DNA of 64,000 nucleotides from Aquibaculum arenosum (GCF_029222965.1 NZ_JARHUD010000005.1:1-64000), one strand, 5' to 3'; positions 16,457 to 25,590 are shown, counted from the stretch's first letter. Notes: generated by a model from the sequence alone, not told the origin. Numbers and translations: made by a program.

Positions 16457-19400
16457 TGGCCAGGAAATCCCTCAGCGTCGAGGCGCTGACCCATGACGAG
16501 GACAGCCGCAAGAATGCGCCGACGGCGGAGCTGGAGGCCTTTGTCGATGCGGAGACGAAGCGGCCGATCCTGGCGGCTTATGAACGGCGCAATCCCGATC
16601 TCGACCCGCAGCTCGTCTGGCGCGGGAAGGACGTGGCGGACTGGTCGGACCTGGTGGTGAAGGCGCCGCCGCTCTACATCCAGGAGAAGATCCACCCCAA
16701 GGCGATCATCGAGGACCTGAAGCGCGCCAGCCACCGCAATGCCGAGCCCGAGGCGGCGCCGGACCTTTTTGCCGACTTCAACGGCCTCGACCCCGAACAG
16801 CGCACCGAGTTCTACGCCCACGACCAGCACTGGTCGAACCGCATGATCCTGGGCGACGGGCTGCAGGTGATGGCGAGCCTGGCCGAGCGCGAGAACCTCA
16901 AGGGGCAGGTGCAGTGCATCTACATCGACCCGCCCTATGGCATCAAGTTCAACTCCAACTTCCAGTGGTCCACAACCAGCCGCGACGTGAAGGACGGCAA
17001 GGCCGACCACCTGACCCGCGAGCCGGAGCAGGTGAAGGCCTTCCGCGACACCTGGCGCGACGGCATTCACTCCTACCTTACCTACCTGCGCGACCGCCTG
17101 ACCGTGGCCCGCGACCTGCTCACTGAGAGCGGTTCGATCTTCGTTCAGATTGGCGATGAGAACGTGCACCGGGTGCGAGCGCTGATGGATGAGGTGTTTG
17201 GGGAGGAGAATTGTCTTTCTGCAATCACCGTCGTAAAGACGACGAGCCAAACATCACAGTTCTTGCCAAACGTCACGGATTACCTCCTTTGGTACGCTAA
17301 GGATCTTGGTGCAGTTAAGTATAGATGCGCTATGTTGCCGAAGAATTTCGGAGGAGAGGGAGCTTCTGGATACAATAAAATTGAGTACCCTAATGGAAAT
17401 CGCGTTTCTCTCACCCCTGATCAGAAACGCGACATTGGAAGCCTTCCCAGCGGTTCAAAGATATATTCAATCGACAACCTAACAAGTCAGAGGCCGCCTG
17501 GGTCATTCCCGGTCGCGTTTGAAGGCCAGTTACGAACACCTAATCGTGGTTACTGGAAAACTGGCGAAACTGGCATGCCTCGCCTCATAAAGAGTCACCG
17601 CATTGAGCTAGCGGGAAACACGCTGCGCTACGTACGGTTTATCGATGACTATCCTGTATATCCATTGAGTAACGTTTGGACAGACACGACTGTTGCGGGA
17701 TTTTCGAGCGACAAGCAGTACATCGTTGAGACGTCTCCAAAGATCGTAGAACGCTGCATCCTGATGACCACCGACCCCGGCGATCTGGTGCTCGATCCCA
17801 CCTGCGGTTCGGGCACCACGGCCTACGTCGCCGAGCAGTGGGGGCGGCGCTGGATCACCATCGACACCAGCCGCGTCGCGCTGGCGCTGGCCCGGGCGCG
17901 GCTCATGGGCGCGCGCTATCCCTGGTACCTGCTGGCCGACAGCCCCGAGGGGCAGAGGAAGGAGGCGGAGGTGACGCGGGCCACCCCCTCCACCCAGCCG
18001 ACCTACGGCCGCCTGCGCCAGGGCTTCGTCTATCGCCGTGTGCCGCACATCACGCTCAAGGCCATCGCCAACAACGCCGAGATCGACACCATCTGGGCGC
18101 ACTATCAGCGCCAGCTCGAGCCGCTGCGCCGGCAGATCAATGCCGCGCGCGGCCGGCACTACCAGGACGAGGCCGCCGGCTACGAGCGCGCGAACCCGCA
18201 CGAACTGCCGCCCGCCGCGGATACCGCGCACCCGCCCTTCGAGGAGTGGAGCATGCCGCGCGCGCCCGGCTCGCCCTGGCCCGAGGCGGCGGCCAAGGCG
18301 CTGGAGAAGACGCGCAGCGGCTCCACGGCGGTGCGCACGAAGTGGCTCGCCAAGGTGAACGAGCTGCTCGGCCGCAGCTACACGCTGGAGAGCCTGCCCG
18401 AGCAGGCCGTCGACCCCTGGAACGAACCGGAAACTGAAGAGCTGCACGCCGAATGGTGGCGCTTGCGGATCGAACGGCAGCAGGAAATCGACAAGTCAAT
18501 CGCCGCCAAGGCCGATCACGAATACCTCTATGACCAGCCCTATGAGGACAAGGCGCGGGTGCGCGTGGCCGGCCCCTTCACGGTGGAGAGCCTCTCGCCG
18601 CACCGCGTGCCGGCGGTCGACGTGGACGACAGCCTCTACGACGAGCTGGAGGCGGCCGAAGGCAGGCGGCAGAAGGACGGCAGCGGCGAGACCGCTGACT
18701 TCGCCGCCATGGTGCTGGAGCACCTGGAACGCTCCGGCGTGCAGCAGGCGCACAAGGCCGACCGCCTGGTCTTCGACAGCCTCAAGCCCTGGCCCGGCAA
18801 GTGGATCTGCGCCGAGGGCCGGGTGCGGCAGAAGTCGCTGCAGGAGGCAGAAGAGGGCGAGGAGCAGCCGGGCGACCCGACCCGCCGCGCCGCGATCATG
18901 GTCGGGCCCGAGTACGGCACCGTGTCGCGCCCCGACCTGGTCGCCGCGGCGCGCGAGGCCTCGGAGGCTGGCTTCGACCTCTTGATCGCCGCCGCCTTCA
19001 ACTTCGACGCCCACGCCGGCGAGTTCGACCGCATGGGCGCACTGACCGTGCTGCAGGCGCGCATCAACCCCGACCTCCACATGCCCGACCTCGCCAACAC
19101 GGGTGCGGGCAACCTCTTCACCGTCTTCGGCGAGCCGGACATTGAACTACACGAGGAGGATGACGACTGCCTCTCGGTCGAGGTGCTGGGCGTGGACATG
19201 TACAAGGGCGGGCAGATCGAAAGCGGCGAGGCCGACGACATCGCTGTCTGGTTCCTCGACACCGACTATGACTACGAGAACTTCCGCGTGCGCCACGCCT
19301 ACTTCCCCGGCGCCAACGACCCCTACAAGGCGCTGAAGACCACGCTGAAAGCCGAGATCGACGAGGAAGCCTGGTCCAGCCTCAACCGCACCCGCTCCCG

Positions 19401-19488
19401 CCCTTTCCCGCGACCGGACAGCGGCCGCGTGGCGGTCAAGGTGATCAACCACCTGGGGGATGAGGTGATGAAGGTGATGGAGGTCTAG
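16456..19488 (+). CDS. Beta-class DNA methyltransferase (type III Mod-like)
   Basis: This 1010-aa S-adenosylmethionine-dependent amino-methyltransferase protects host DNA in the predicted restriction-modification unit. The motif order is beta class: catalytic DPPYGIKFN (about 157) comes before AdoMet-binding DPTCGSGTT (about 446). The region between them is the expected target-recognition domain and has a visibly different base composition. A long C-terminal part (about 480-1010) is rich in charged residues and exceeds most Mod proteins (500-700 aa). It resembles the Mod partners of BPTD_3080-type helicases. Its ATG overlaps the previous stop by one base. Confidence 0.87.
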   Translation: MARKSLSVEALTHDEDSRKNAPTAELEAFVDAETKRPILAAYERRNPDLDPQLVWRGKDVADWSDLVVKAPPLYIQEKIHPKAIIEDLKRASHRNAEPEAAPDLFADFNGLDPEQRTEFYAHDQHWSNRMILGDGLQVMASLAERENLKGQVQCIYIDPPYGIKFNSNFQWSTTSRDVKDGKADHLTREPEQVKAFRDTWRDGIHSYLTYLRDRLTVARDLLTESGSIFVQIGDENVHRVRALMDEVFGEENCLSAITVVKTTSQTSQFLPNVTDYLLWYAKDLGAVKYRCAMLPKNFGGEGASGYNKIEYPNGNRVSLTPDQKRDIGSLPSGSKIYSIDNLTSQRPPGSFPVAFEGQLRTPNRGYWKTGETGMPRLIKSHRIELAGNTLRYVRFIDDYPVYPLSNVWTDTTVAGFSSDKQYIVETSPKIVERCILMTTDPGDLVLDPTCGSGTTAYVAEQWGRRWITIDTSRVALALARARLMGARYPWYLLADSPEGQRKEAEVTRATPSTQPTYGRLRQGFVYRRVPHITLKAIANNAEIDTIWAHYQRQLEPLRRQINAARGRHYQDEAAGYERANPHELPPAADTAHPPFEEWSMPRAPGSPWPEAAAKALEKTRSGSTAVRTKWLAKVNELLGRSYTLESLPEQAVDPWNEPETEELHAEWWRLRIERQQEIDKSIAAKADHEYLYDQPYEDKARVRVAGPFTVESLSPHRVPAVDVDDSLYDELEAAEGRRQKDGSGETADFAAMVLEHLERSGVQQAHKADRLVFDSLKPWPGKWICAEGRVRQKSLQEAEEGEEQPGDPTRRAAIMVGPEYGTVSRPDLVAAAREASEAGFDLLIAAAFNFDAHAGEFDRMGALTVLQARINPDLHMPDLANTGAGNLFTVFGEPDIELHEEDDDCLSVEVLGVDMYKGGQIESGEADDIAVWFLDTDYDYENFRVRHAYFPGANDPYKALKTTLKAEIDEEAWSSLNRTRSRPFPRPDSGRVAVKVINHLGDEVMKVMEV
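17205..17757 (+). other. AT-richer patch matching the methyltransferase target-recognition domain
   Basis: Within the otherwise GC-rich methyltransferase gene, this stretch drops in GC: my counts are 28/60 for 17281-17340 and 23/60 for 17341-17400. It also uses codons such as ATA, AAT and TTG that are rare on both sides. The borders are sharp, and the patch lies between the catalytic motif DPPY and the AdoMet motif, where beta-class enzymes keep their DNA-specificity domain. This is what a specificity-domain swap by recombination would leave. Confidence 0.65.
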
Positions 19489-19490
19489 GT

Positions 19491-19997
19491 ATGGCAAAAC
19501 CGTTCGGTCTCGAACCAGGATCAACCCCGCCATCGGGAATGGCGACGTACCATATTGTCCTGCATTCAGTCCCCAAGCCGCATCCGGCGTTCAAATCGTA
19601 TATGGGATCATGGACACCTGAGCGGGGACTGGTCCGCGTGATGGGCACATCGGAACACTTCGGAGAAGATTCGACGGCCTCAACAGCGCGCCGATTATAC
19701 GATCAAGTCAAAAGGCAGCTAACTCAGGTCTATGGATCGCCCCAGGAAAATGAGTTCGTTTCCGATAGTGTTTGGGCAGAGGAAAGGGATTTTTGCAGTG
19801 CGCTCGCAAACGGCGAGCGCTCACATGCCAGTCTTTGGGAGCGCGGAGTCCATGGACTGGACTCTGATATTCAACGGATTTTTCTAGCGGTCGTATCGGA
19901 CGATGGGTACGAAACGAGCAATGTCTCGTTGATGTACGATCTGCCGGGCTACGAGGATGAGGCGGCGGGGGACGAATACGGTCTCGATAGCCTGTGA
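19491..19997 (+). CDS. Unrecognised 168-aa protein inside the defence operon
   Basis: I do not recognise a family. The protein is soluble and acidic toward its end (EDEAAGDEYG), with no signal peptide or membrane segment. It contains a helical stretch around STASTARRLYDQVKRQLTQV. Lower GC and mixed codon use set it apart from the genes on both sides. It starts 2 bases after the methyltransferase stop and overlaps the helicase start by 4 bases (GTGA), so it is translated as part of the operon. Possible roles are a specificity or immunity accessory, or a partner of the RelE-like domain encoded next. These are inferences from position only. Confidence 0.6.
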   Translation: MAKPFGLEPGSTPPSGMATYHIVLHSVPKPHPAFKSYMGSWTPERGLVRVMGTSEHFGEDSTASTARRLYDQVKRQLTQVYGSPQENEFVSDSVWAEERDFCSALANGERSHASLWERGVHGLDSDIQRIFLAVVSDDGYETSNVSLMYDLPGYEDEAAGDEYGLDSL

Positions 19998-22036
19998 CAC
20001 TTCTCTACGCCTCCACATTCACTGACGCGCTGGCCCGGCTTTCGAACCAGGAGCAGAAGCAGGTCAAGCTGACCGCCTTCGACCTGCAGCTCGATCCGAC
20101 GAGCAAGGGGCTGCAGATGCACCGGATCGACAAGGCCGAGGGCTTCTGGTCGATCCGTGTGAACCTCGACCTGCGCATCATCCTGCACAAGGCGGGCGAG
20201 CGCATCCTGCTCGCCTATGTGGACCACCACGACGCCGCCTATCGCTGGGCCGAACGCAAGCGCCTGATCCCGCATGAGCGCACCGGCGCGATGCAGTTCG
20301 TCGAGGTGCCCGTGACCCCTGCCGAGGGGGTCCCGGCCGAAACGGCGCAGCCGCCCGCGCCGGGGGCGTCGGAGGCTGGGGCGGGGCATCCCCCCTTCCG
20401 CGCGCTTTCCGACGACCAACTGCTCGATGTCGGTGTGCCGCGCGCCTGGCTGGAGACGGTGCGCGAGACCGCGGAACAGGAGATCGACGCGCTCTGCGAA
20501 GACCTGCCGGCCGAGGCGGCCGAGGCGCTGCTGGACTTTGCCACCGGCGGCCGGCTGGAAGACCATATCGTGGAGCCGGCGGCGCCGGGCAGCGACCCCT
20601 TCGCCCATCCCGACGCCCAGCGCCGCTTCCGTGTCGTGGAGGGCGTGGAGGAGTTGAAGGCCGCGCTCGACGCCCCTTTCGAGAAGTGGGCGGTGTTTTT
20701 GCACCCGTTGCAGCGCGCCTCGGTCGAGCGGGCCTGGCGCGGGCCGGCACGCATCTCCGGCTCAGCCGGCACCGGCAAGACCATCGTCGCCCTGCACCGC
20801 GCGGTGCGCCTGGCCGAGGATGAGGCGGCGCGGGTGCTGCTCACCACCTTCTCCAAGCGCCTGGCCGAAAACATGGCCGCCAAGGCCGAGCTGCTGACGG
20901 CCGCGCATCCGGATCTGCGTGCACGCCTTCAGGTGCGCGCCATCGATCAGGCCGCCTACGAGCTCTTTGCCGCGCAGTTCGGCCAGCCGAACCTGGCCAA
21001 GCCGGCGCAGCTCCGCGCGGCCATCGCCGCCGCCCAGAAGGAGGGGCTGGGCGGCGAGCACTCGGCCGAATTCCTCTTCGAGGAGTGGGAGGAGGTGGTC
21101 GACGCCTGGGGCCTGCAAGAGGAAAAGGCCTATGCCGGCGTGCCCCGCATCGGCCGCAAGCTGCGGCTGGGGCCGAAACAGCGCGCCTCGGCCTGGGCGG
21201 TCTTCGCGTTCCTGCGCGACTGGCTGGCCGCGCGCAAGCTGATCACCCGCGCCGACCTCTATGGCCGCCTGACCACCGCCGTCAAAGCGGGCCTGGCGCT
21301 GCCCTACACCCACTTCGTCGTCGACGAGGCGCAGGATCTCTCTGTTGCGCAGGCGCGCTTTCTCGCCGCGGCAGGCGGGAAGCGGGAGGAGGCGCTCTTC
21401 TTCACCGGCGACCTGGGCCAGCGCATCTTTCACCTGCCGTTTTCCTGGCTGAAGCTGGGGCTGGACATCCGCGGCCGCGCCCAGGTGCTGAAGGTCTGCT
21501 ATCGCACCTCGCACCAGATCCGCAGCGCCGCCGACCGCCTGCTCGCGCCCGAGATCGCCGACCAGGACGGCACCGTGGAAAGCCGCCGCGGCACCGTCTC
21601 GGTCTTCGAGGGGCCGGAGCCCGAACTGGTGCTGCATAACGACCCGGAGGCCGAGACAGCCGCCGTGGGCGCCTGGCTGAACGCCCGCCTGGCCGAGGGC
21701 GTGGCCCCGGCGGAAATGGCGGTGATCGTACGCGCCCCGGGCCAGATCCCACGCGCCCGCGCCGCCGCCAAACAGGCCAGCCGCGACATCCCGCTCATCC
21801 TGATGCACGACGCCAAGGGCCTGGAATACCGCGCCTGTGCGGTGATGGCCGTGGACGAGGACGTGCTGCCGGACCCGGACCGCCTGGAAGCCGTGGGCGA
21901 CCTCGCCGACCTGGAAGCGCTGCAGGAAACCGAACGCCACCTGCTCTACGTCGCCTGCACCCGCGCCCGCGACCGCCTGCTGATCAGCGGCGTGGAGCCG
22001 GGCTCGGAGTTTCTCGACGATCTGCAGGCGCGATGA
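19994..22036 (+). CDS. RelE-fold domain fused to UvrD-like helicase
   Basis: This 680-aa protein has two parts. Residues 1-90 look like a RelE/ParE-superfamily toxin fold (FWSIRVNLDLRIILH and YVDHHDAAYRWAERKR). From about 245 there is a UvrD/Rep SF1 helicase: Walker A GSAGTGKTIV (about 254), Walker B VDEAQD (about 442), and late motifs DAKGLEYRA and VACTRARDRLL (about 652). It would unwind or translocate on DNA; whether the RelE part cuts RNA or only binds is open. It starts at GTG 19994, overlapping the previous gene. The final 254 bp are duplicated at 29058. The last three residues (QAR) may not be original. Confidence 0.8.
   Translation: MTLLYASTFTDALARLSNQEQKQVKLTAFDLQLDPTSKGLQMHRIDKAEGFWSIRVNLDLRIILHKAGERILLAYVDHHDAAYRWAERKRLIPHERTGAMQFVEVPVTPAEGVPAETAQPPAPGASEAGAGHPPFRALSDDQLLDVGVPRAWLETVRETAEQEIDALCEDLPAEAAEALLDFATGGRLEDHIVEPAAPGSDPFAHPDAQRRFRVVEGVEELKAALDAPFEKWAVFLHPLQRASVERAWRGPARISGSAGTGKTIVALHRAVRLAEDEAARVLLTTFSKRLAENMAAKAELLTAAHPDLRARLQVRAIDQAAYELFAAQFGQPNLAKPAQLRAAIAAAQKEGLGGEHSAEFLFEEWEEVVDAWGLQEEKAYAGVPRIGRKLRLGPKQRASAWAVFAFLRDWLAARKLITRADLYGRLTTAVKAGLALPYTHFVVDEAQDLSVAQARFLAAAGGKREEALFFTGDLGQRIFHLPFSWLKLGLDIRGRAQVLKVCYRTSHQIRSAADRLLAPEIADQDGTVESRRGTVSVFEGPEPELVLHNDPEAETAAVGAWLNARLAEGVAPAEMAVIVRAPGQIPRARAAAKQASRDIPLILMHDAKGLEYRACAVMAVDEDVLPDPDRLEAVGDLADLEALQETERHLLYVACTRARDRLLISGVEPGSEFLDDLQAR
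21771..22024 (+). repeat. 254-bp exact direct repeat, copy 1 (end of helicase gene)
   Basis: I compared this row by row with 29058-29311 and saw no difference. The offset is 7287 bases throughout. It encodes the C-terminal helicase motifs. The two copies bracket the amidase/TRAP module. Confidence 0.95.
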
Positions 22037-22073
22037 GTGGGGAGTGGTGAGGGGCTGTGGGACGCGGCGCGGG

Positions 22074-23483
22074 TTAGCTTGTGCTCAGGTTGGGAGGAGG
22101 TAGGGCCGGGGATTGAGCTTCGATCAGAGCTGCTATGGACAGCAGTGAGCGCTCTTTGAAGTATCGGCCCACCAGTTGCACGCCCATCGGCAGGCCGGTG
22201 CTGTGCAGCCCTGACGGCAAGACAATCGCCGGATGTCCTGTCATGTTGAAGAAGGTGGTGTAGCGGGTGATGGCATTTCCCACCGGTTCCCGATCCTGCC
22301 CCCAGTCGATGAAGGCTTGCCCGACCGGTGGGGCGATGATCGGCGCTGCGGGGGTAACAATCACGTCGGCGATGTCAAACAGGGCGTTTGTCTCCCGGCG
22401 ATACCGGGTGATGAATCGCTTGGCCCGAAGATAGTGCTCGGCCAGCAAGCATTGCCCGAGCGCCAGTCCGGCGCGGAAGTCTGGCTCGTAAAGCTCTGCC
22501 TTCTCTTCCAGATAGCGGGAGTGATAGGAAAGCGCTTCGGGCATCTGCACGGCGAGGGAGACCGTGCGCATGTCCTCCATGGGCGGCAGGTCGACGTCGA
22601 CAAGACTGGCGCCAGCCTCCTCCATGGCCGAAATGACCCGGCGCGTCGCCTCCAGAATCTCCGGGTCGCACTTCTCGAAGTAGAAGCTGCGCGGAATCCC
22701 GACCCGCACACCGCGCAGGTTGCCGGCCAGGTCCGGCACGTAAGTCTCGACTGGCTCCTTCGCCGAATTCTCATCTCCGGGATCGAAGCCGGCGACTGTC
22801 TGGAGCAGCAGACCGGCGTCGGCAACCCTGCGGGCCAGTATGCCCACATGGTCCAGTGTCCAGCAGTAGGGCATGACCCCCGACATTGAGACCCGCCCCA
22901 TCGTGGGTTTCAGACCCACGAGTCCGGAGAGGGCGGCCGGGGCGCGCACCGAACCGCCTGTGTCCGTTCCGAATGCGGCCGGGACCAGGCCGAAGGCAAC
23001 GGCCGCCGCAGAGCCACTGCTGGAGCCTCCCGCAAGGCGGCTATGGTCATAGGCATTCACTGCAGTGCCGTGGGCGGCATTCTCTCCGGTTGCGCCATAG
23101 GCAAAGGCGTGGAGGTTGTTCTTGCCCAGGCTGATGGCGCCGGCCTTCAGCATCCTTTTGACAAGAAAGGCATTCTCGGCCGCGACATTATCGGTGAAAG
23201 CCGGCGAGCCGCCCGTTGTCGCCACGCCGGCAATGTCGATCAGATCCTTCACGCTGAAGGGAATGCCCAGGAGCGACGATGCCTCCCGCGCCCTAATTTC
23301 ATCCGCTCTTTGCGCAGCAGCCATGGCCGGCGCCGCGGTGACGTTGATGAAGGCTTTGGAAACCCCGTTGTAGCGCTCGATCCTCTTCAGGAAACTGTCG
23401 ACGATCTCGCTACTTGAGATCGATCGCTCGGTCAGGCGCTGTCGTAGCGCGACCACCGACGAGAAGCAGATGTCGTCGCTCAT
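22074..23483 (-). CDS. Amidase-signature family amidase
   Basis: This 469-aa cytoplasmic hydrolase belongs to the amidase-signature superfamily, which splits C-N amide bonds. The Ser-cisSer-Lys triad is visible: Lys79 (FSVKDLID), Ser154 (GGSSSGSAA) and nucleophile Ser178 (GTDTGGSVR). Length and motifs fit GatA/AtzE-like amidases; the substrate cannot be read from sequence. Its start overlaps the stop of the small partner gene by 4 bases, so the two are co-translated. Its neighbours (regulator, TRAP importer, creatinase-like hydrolase) suggest catabolism of an imported amide or guanidino-type compound. Confidence 0.87.
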   Translation of the reverse strand: MSDDICFSSVVALRQRLTERSISSSEIVDSFLKRIERYNGVSKAFINVTAAPAMAAAQRADEIRAREASSLLGIPFSVKDLIDIAGVATTGGSPAFTDNVAAENAFLVKRMLKAGAISLGKNNLHAFAYGATGENAAHGTAVNAYDHSRLAGGSSSGSAAAVAFGLVPAAFGTDTGGSVRAPAALSGLVGLKPTMGRVSMSGVMPYCWTLDHVGILARRVADAGLLLQTVAGFDPGDENSAKEPVETYVPDLAGNLRGVRVGIPRSFYFEKCDPEILEATRRVISAMEEAGASLVDVDLPPMEDMRTVSLAVQMPEALSYHSRYLEEKAELYEPDFRAGLALGQCLLAEHYLRAKRFITRYRRETNALFDIADVIVTPAAPIIAPPVGQAFIDWGQDREPVGNAITRYTTFFNMTGHPAIVLPSGLHSTGLPMGVQLVGRYFKERSLLSIAALIEAQSPALPPPNLSTS

Positions 23484-23695
23484 TGGTCGCTCGCGGATCG
23501 CACGCTGCAGTCCGCCGGCGGCACATCACCCAAGTCCACCCGGCGCAAACGGTCCAGGCTTTCCAACAGGTCCTGGAATGAGGTGATGACGCCCATCTGT
23601 GGGTCGACCAGTTCTCTGATCTCCGCCTCGCCCCAACGAAAGGAAGCGAGTTGCCGCGTCAGCTTTTCTATGGTGTCCCGCTGAAGCCGATCCAT
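23480..23695 (-). CDS. Small GatC/AtzG-like partner of the amidase
   Basis: This 71-aa acidic protein is predicted to be mostly helical. Its pattern (FQDLLESLDRLRRVDLGDVPP) resembles the GatC/AtzG small subunits that wrap around amidase-signature enzymes. It overlaps the amidase start by 4 bases, which fits an obligate complex. The likeness is weak and is supported mainly by size, position and pattern. Confidence 0.55.
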   Translation of the reverse strand: MDRLQRDTIEKLTRQLASFRWGEAEIRELVDPQMGVITSFQDLLESLDRLRRVDLGDVPPADCSVRSASDQ

Positions 23696-23710
23696 GCGCC
23701 CTACCTTTTC

Positions 23711-24394
23711 CTATGAGCGGCTTTCCAAGGCGCGCAGCAATCTCAGGAAACCGTACCTGATATGCATTCCCTGGACCGCGCCGACAGCCTGCGGATCTCC
23801 GTACTCCAATGCGACGATCATGTCTTCGAGTTCGTCCGCCAGCGTTTGAAACGCCTCTTTGGTATCAACATGATGCCAGGCACTGGAAGCCTGACTGTGA
23901 AGGAAATCCCAAGTCGAGCGCAGCGCCGAATTGCCGATGACACTTTTTACCAAGGCGTTGATGCGTTCGTTGATCCGGAAGTACTCGCTCTTGACGCCGG
24001 ACCTGCTGGCTTGTTGCGCCTGCGCGAGAAGGTCACGGGCCTCGCGAACATGGTGCTCGGTAATCTCGTTGGGCGACAGGCGGCCGATCAGGGCACAAAG
24101 CTCCACGCGCATCTGGTAGATCTCGGCGAGCTCCTTCAGCTCAAGCTGGACGACGACTGTGCCCACTCCGTTTCTGGTCTGAACCAAACCCAGGTGATGC
24201 AGTCGGTTCAGTGCTTCGCGCACAGGGGTGCGGCTTGCGCCGAACTCCTCGGCCAACTTTGCTTCATGCAAACGGCTTCCAGGGGGGTACTCGAGCAGAC
24301 GAATGCGTTGGAGAATGATTGCCTGGATGTCATCCACCAGAGGCGTGCGGGCGTTTGACGGCAATGCTCTGGGCCTCGATTCCGGTATCACCAA
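23711..24394 (-). CDS. GntR-family (FCD) transcriptional regulator
   Basis: This 227-aa protein has an N-terminal winged helix-turn-helix (about 18-78: YPPGSRLHEAKLAEEFGASR then TPVREALNRL, typical GntR) and a C-terminal all-helical FCD ligand domain (about 85-215) with the usual Asp/His-type positions. It is transcribed divergently from the TRAP genes and in line with the amidase pair. It is therefore probably a local repressor answering to the imported compound or a breakdown product. Confidence 0.87.
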   Translation of the reverse strand: MVIPESRPRALPSNARTPLVDDIQAIILQRIRLLEYPPGSRLHEAKLAEEFGASRTPVREALNRLHHLGLVQTRNGVGTVVVQLELKELAEIYQMRVELCALIGRLSPNEITEHHVREARDLLAQAQQASRSGVKSEYFRINERINALVKSVIGNSALRSTWDFLHSQASSAWHHVDTKEAFQTLADELEDMIVALEYGDPQAVGAVQGMHIRYGFLRLLRALESRS

Positions 24395-24572
24395 AGGAAA
24401 GTAATCTTACAGACGGCCAGGTCTCTAGAGAAACAGCGCCTGAGATAGCTCAAAACGAAGGCGATTGACTCGCGTGCAAACGGCTGCCTAAGCTGTATGC
24501 AGCAGGGTACGGCCGACTACATGAAGTGTCAATCGAGAGCCGCCGGACTGCCTGACAACGAGGAGACGACGA
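24395..24572. promoter_or_regulatory. Divergent promoter region between GntR regulator and TRAP operon
   Basis: This 178-base gap separates two divergent transcription units and must hold both promoters. A ribosome site (GAGGAGACGACGAATG context) precedes dctP. GntR operators are short palindromes, but none stands out clearly enough here to name. Confidence 0.45.
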
Positions 24573-25583
24573 ATGAGCATGCTCAAGCGAACCACGATCA
24601 TGGGGGCGATCTTTGGTCTCGCCTCGCTCTCTGGAGCGCAGGTCTCTGGTGCGAATGAGCCAATATTGGCGCACATCATGGACAGTGAACACATCTGGCA
24701 CGGCGCGTCGGAGCGCTTCATGCAGCGGATGGACGAGCTCTCCGGGGGTGATTTTCAAGTTGCCTACCATCCAGGTGGAGATCTTGGTGACTGGACATCG
24801 ATCATTGAGCAGGTTGCTCAGGGTTCCGTCCAAATGACACTTGCCTGGAACTACGGTGAACTTGACCCGCGTTGGGATATTTCGAACCTGGCTTTTATTG
24901 CGGAGGATTGGGAGCAAGGTGAGGCCGTCTTTGGCCCAGGCTCGACAATGGAAGGTGTCTATCAGGACATCATGAACGACCTGAACATGGTCTTGCTGGG
25001 GATCATACCTACTGACTTTACCGGTTTTGTCGTGCGCAATGGCATCGAACCTCCACTCAATTATCCGGAGGATGCACAGGGCTTCAAGATGCGGGTCCCC
25101 GCTCAGCCGCTCTCTATCGAGAGCTACGGCGCCCTTGGCTTTTCGGTCGTGCCCATGGCCTTCTCAGAGGTGCATACAGCTCTGCAGACCGGTGCCATCG
25201 ACGGGCGCGCCGTTTCTCCCCCCTCCGAAGTGCTGATGTTCAAGGACGTGATCGACACCTACGTCTACACCCGCCACAACTTCGAACACACCTTCTGGCT
25301 TGCGAACAAGCAGTGGTTCGACTCCCTCGAAACCGAGCAGCAGGAATGGATCCGCACCGCGGCGACCGAGGCTGTGGAGTGGACGTGGGAGAATGCCGAG
25401 GCGCAGAGCCCCAGGTGGTTCGAGGAAATGCGCGAGGCCGGGATCGAGGTGATCGAACTCACTCCCGAACAGCAGGAAGCTTACAAGAAGCTCACCATGG
25501 AGGTGGAGTACCCCTACATGGAGCAGCTGGTGGGCCCCGAGGTGATGGAGCAGATCCGTTCGGCGGCCGAGGCATCTGAATAA
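24573..25583 (+). CDS. dctP: TRAP transporter solute-binding protein
   Basis: This 336-aa periplasmic receptor of a tripartite ATP-independent transporter has a Sec signal peptide (about 1-27, hydrophobic then Ala-rich). The DctP fold is visible; GFKMRVPAQPL near 171 carries the Arg that usually contacts the ligand carboxylate. It captures a small organic acid-like molecule for the DctQ/DctM permease encoded next. A strong hairpin separates it from dctQ, which usually favours higher expression of the binding protein. The substrate is not readable. Confidence 0.88.
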   Translation: MSMLKRTTIMGAIFGLASLSGAQVSGANEPILAHIMDSEHIWHGASERFMQRMDELSGGDFQVAYHPGGDLGDWTSIIEQVAQGSVQMTLAWNYGELDPRWDISNLAFIAEDWEQGEAVFGPGSTMEGVYQDIMNDLNMVLLGIIPTDFTGFVVRNGIEPPLNYPEDAQGFKMRVPAQPLSIESYGALGFSVVPMAFSEVHTALQTGAIDGRAVSPPSEVLMFKDVIDTYVYTRHNFEHTFWLANKQWFDSLETEQQEWIRTAATEAVEWTWENAEAQSPRWFEEMREAGIEVIELTPEQQEAYKKLTMEVEYPYMEQLVGPEVMEQIRSAAEASE

Positions 25584-25590
25584 AGGCGAG

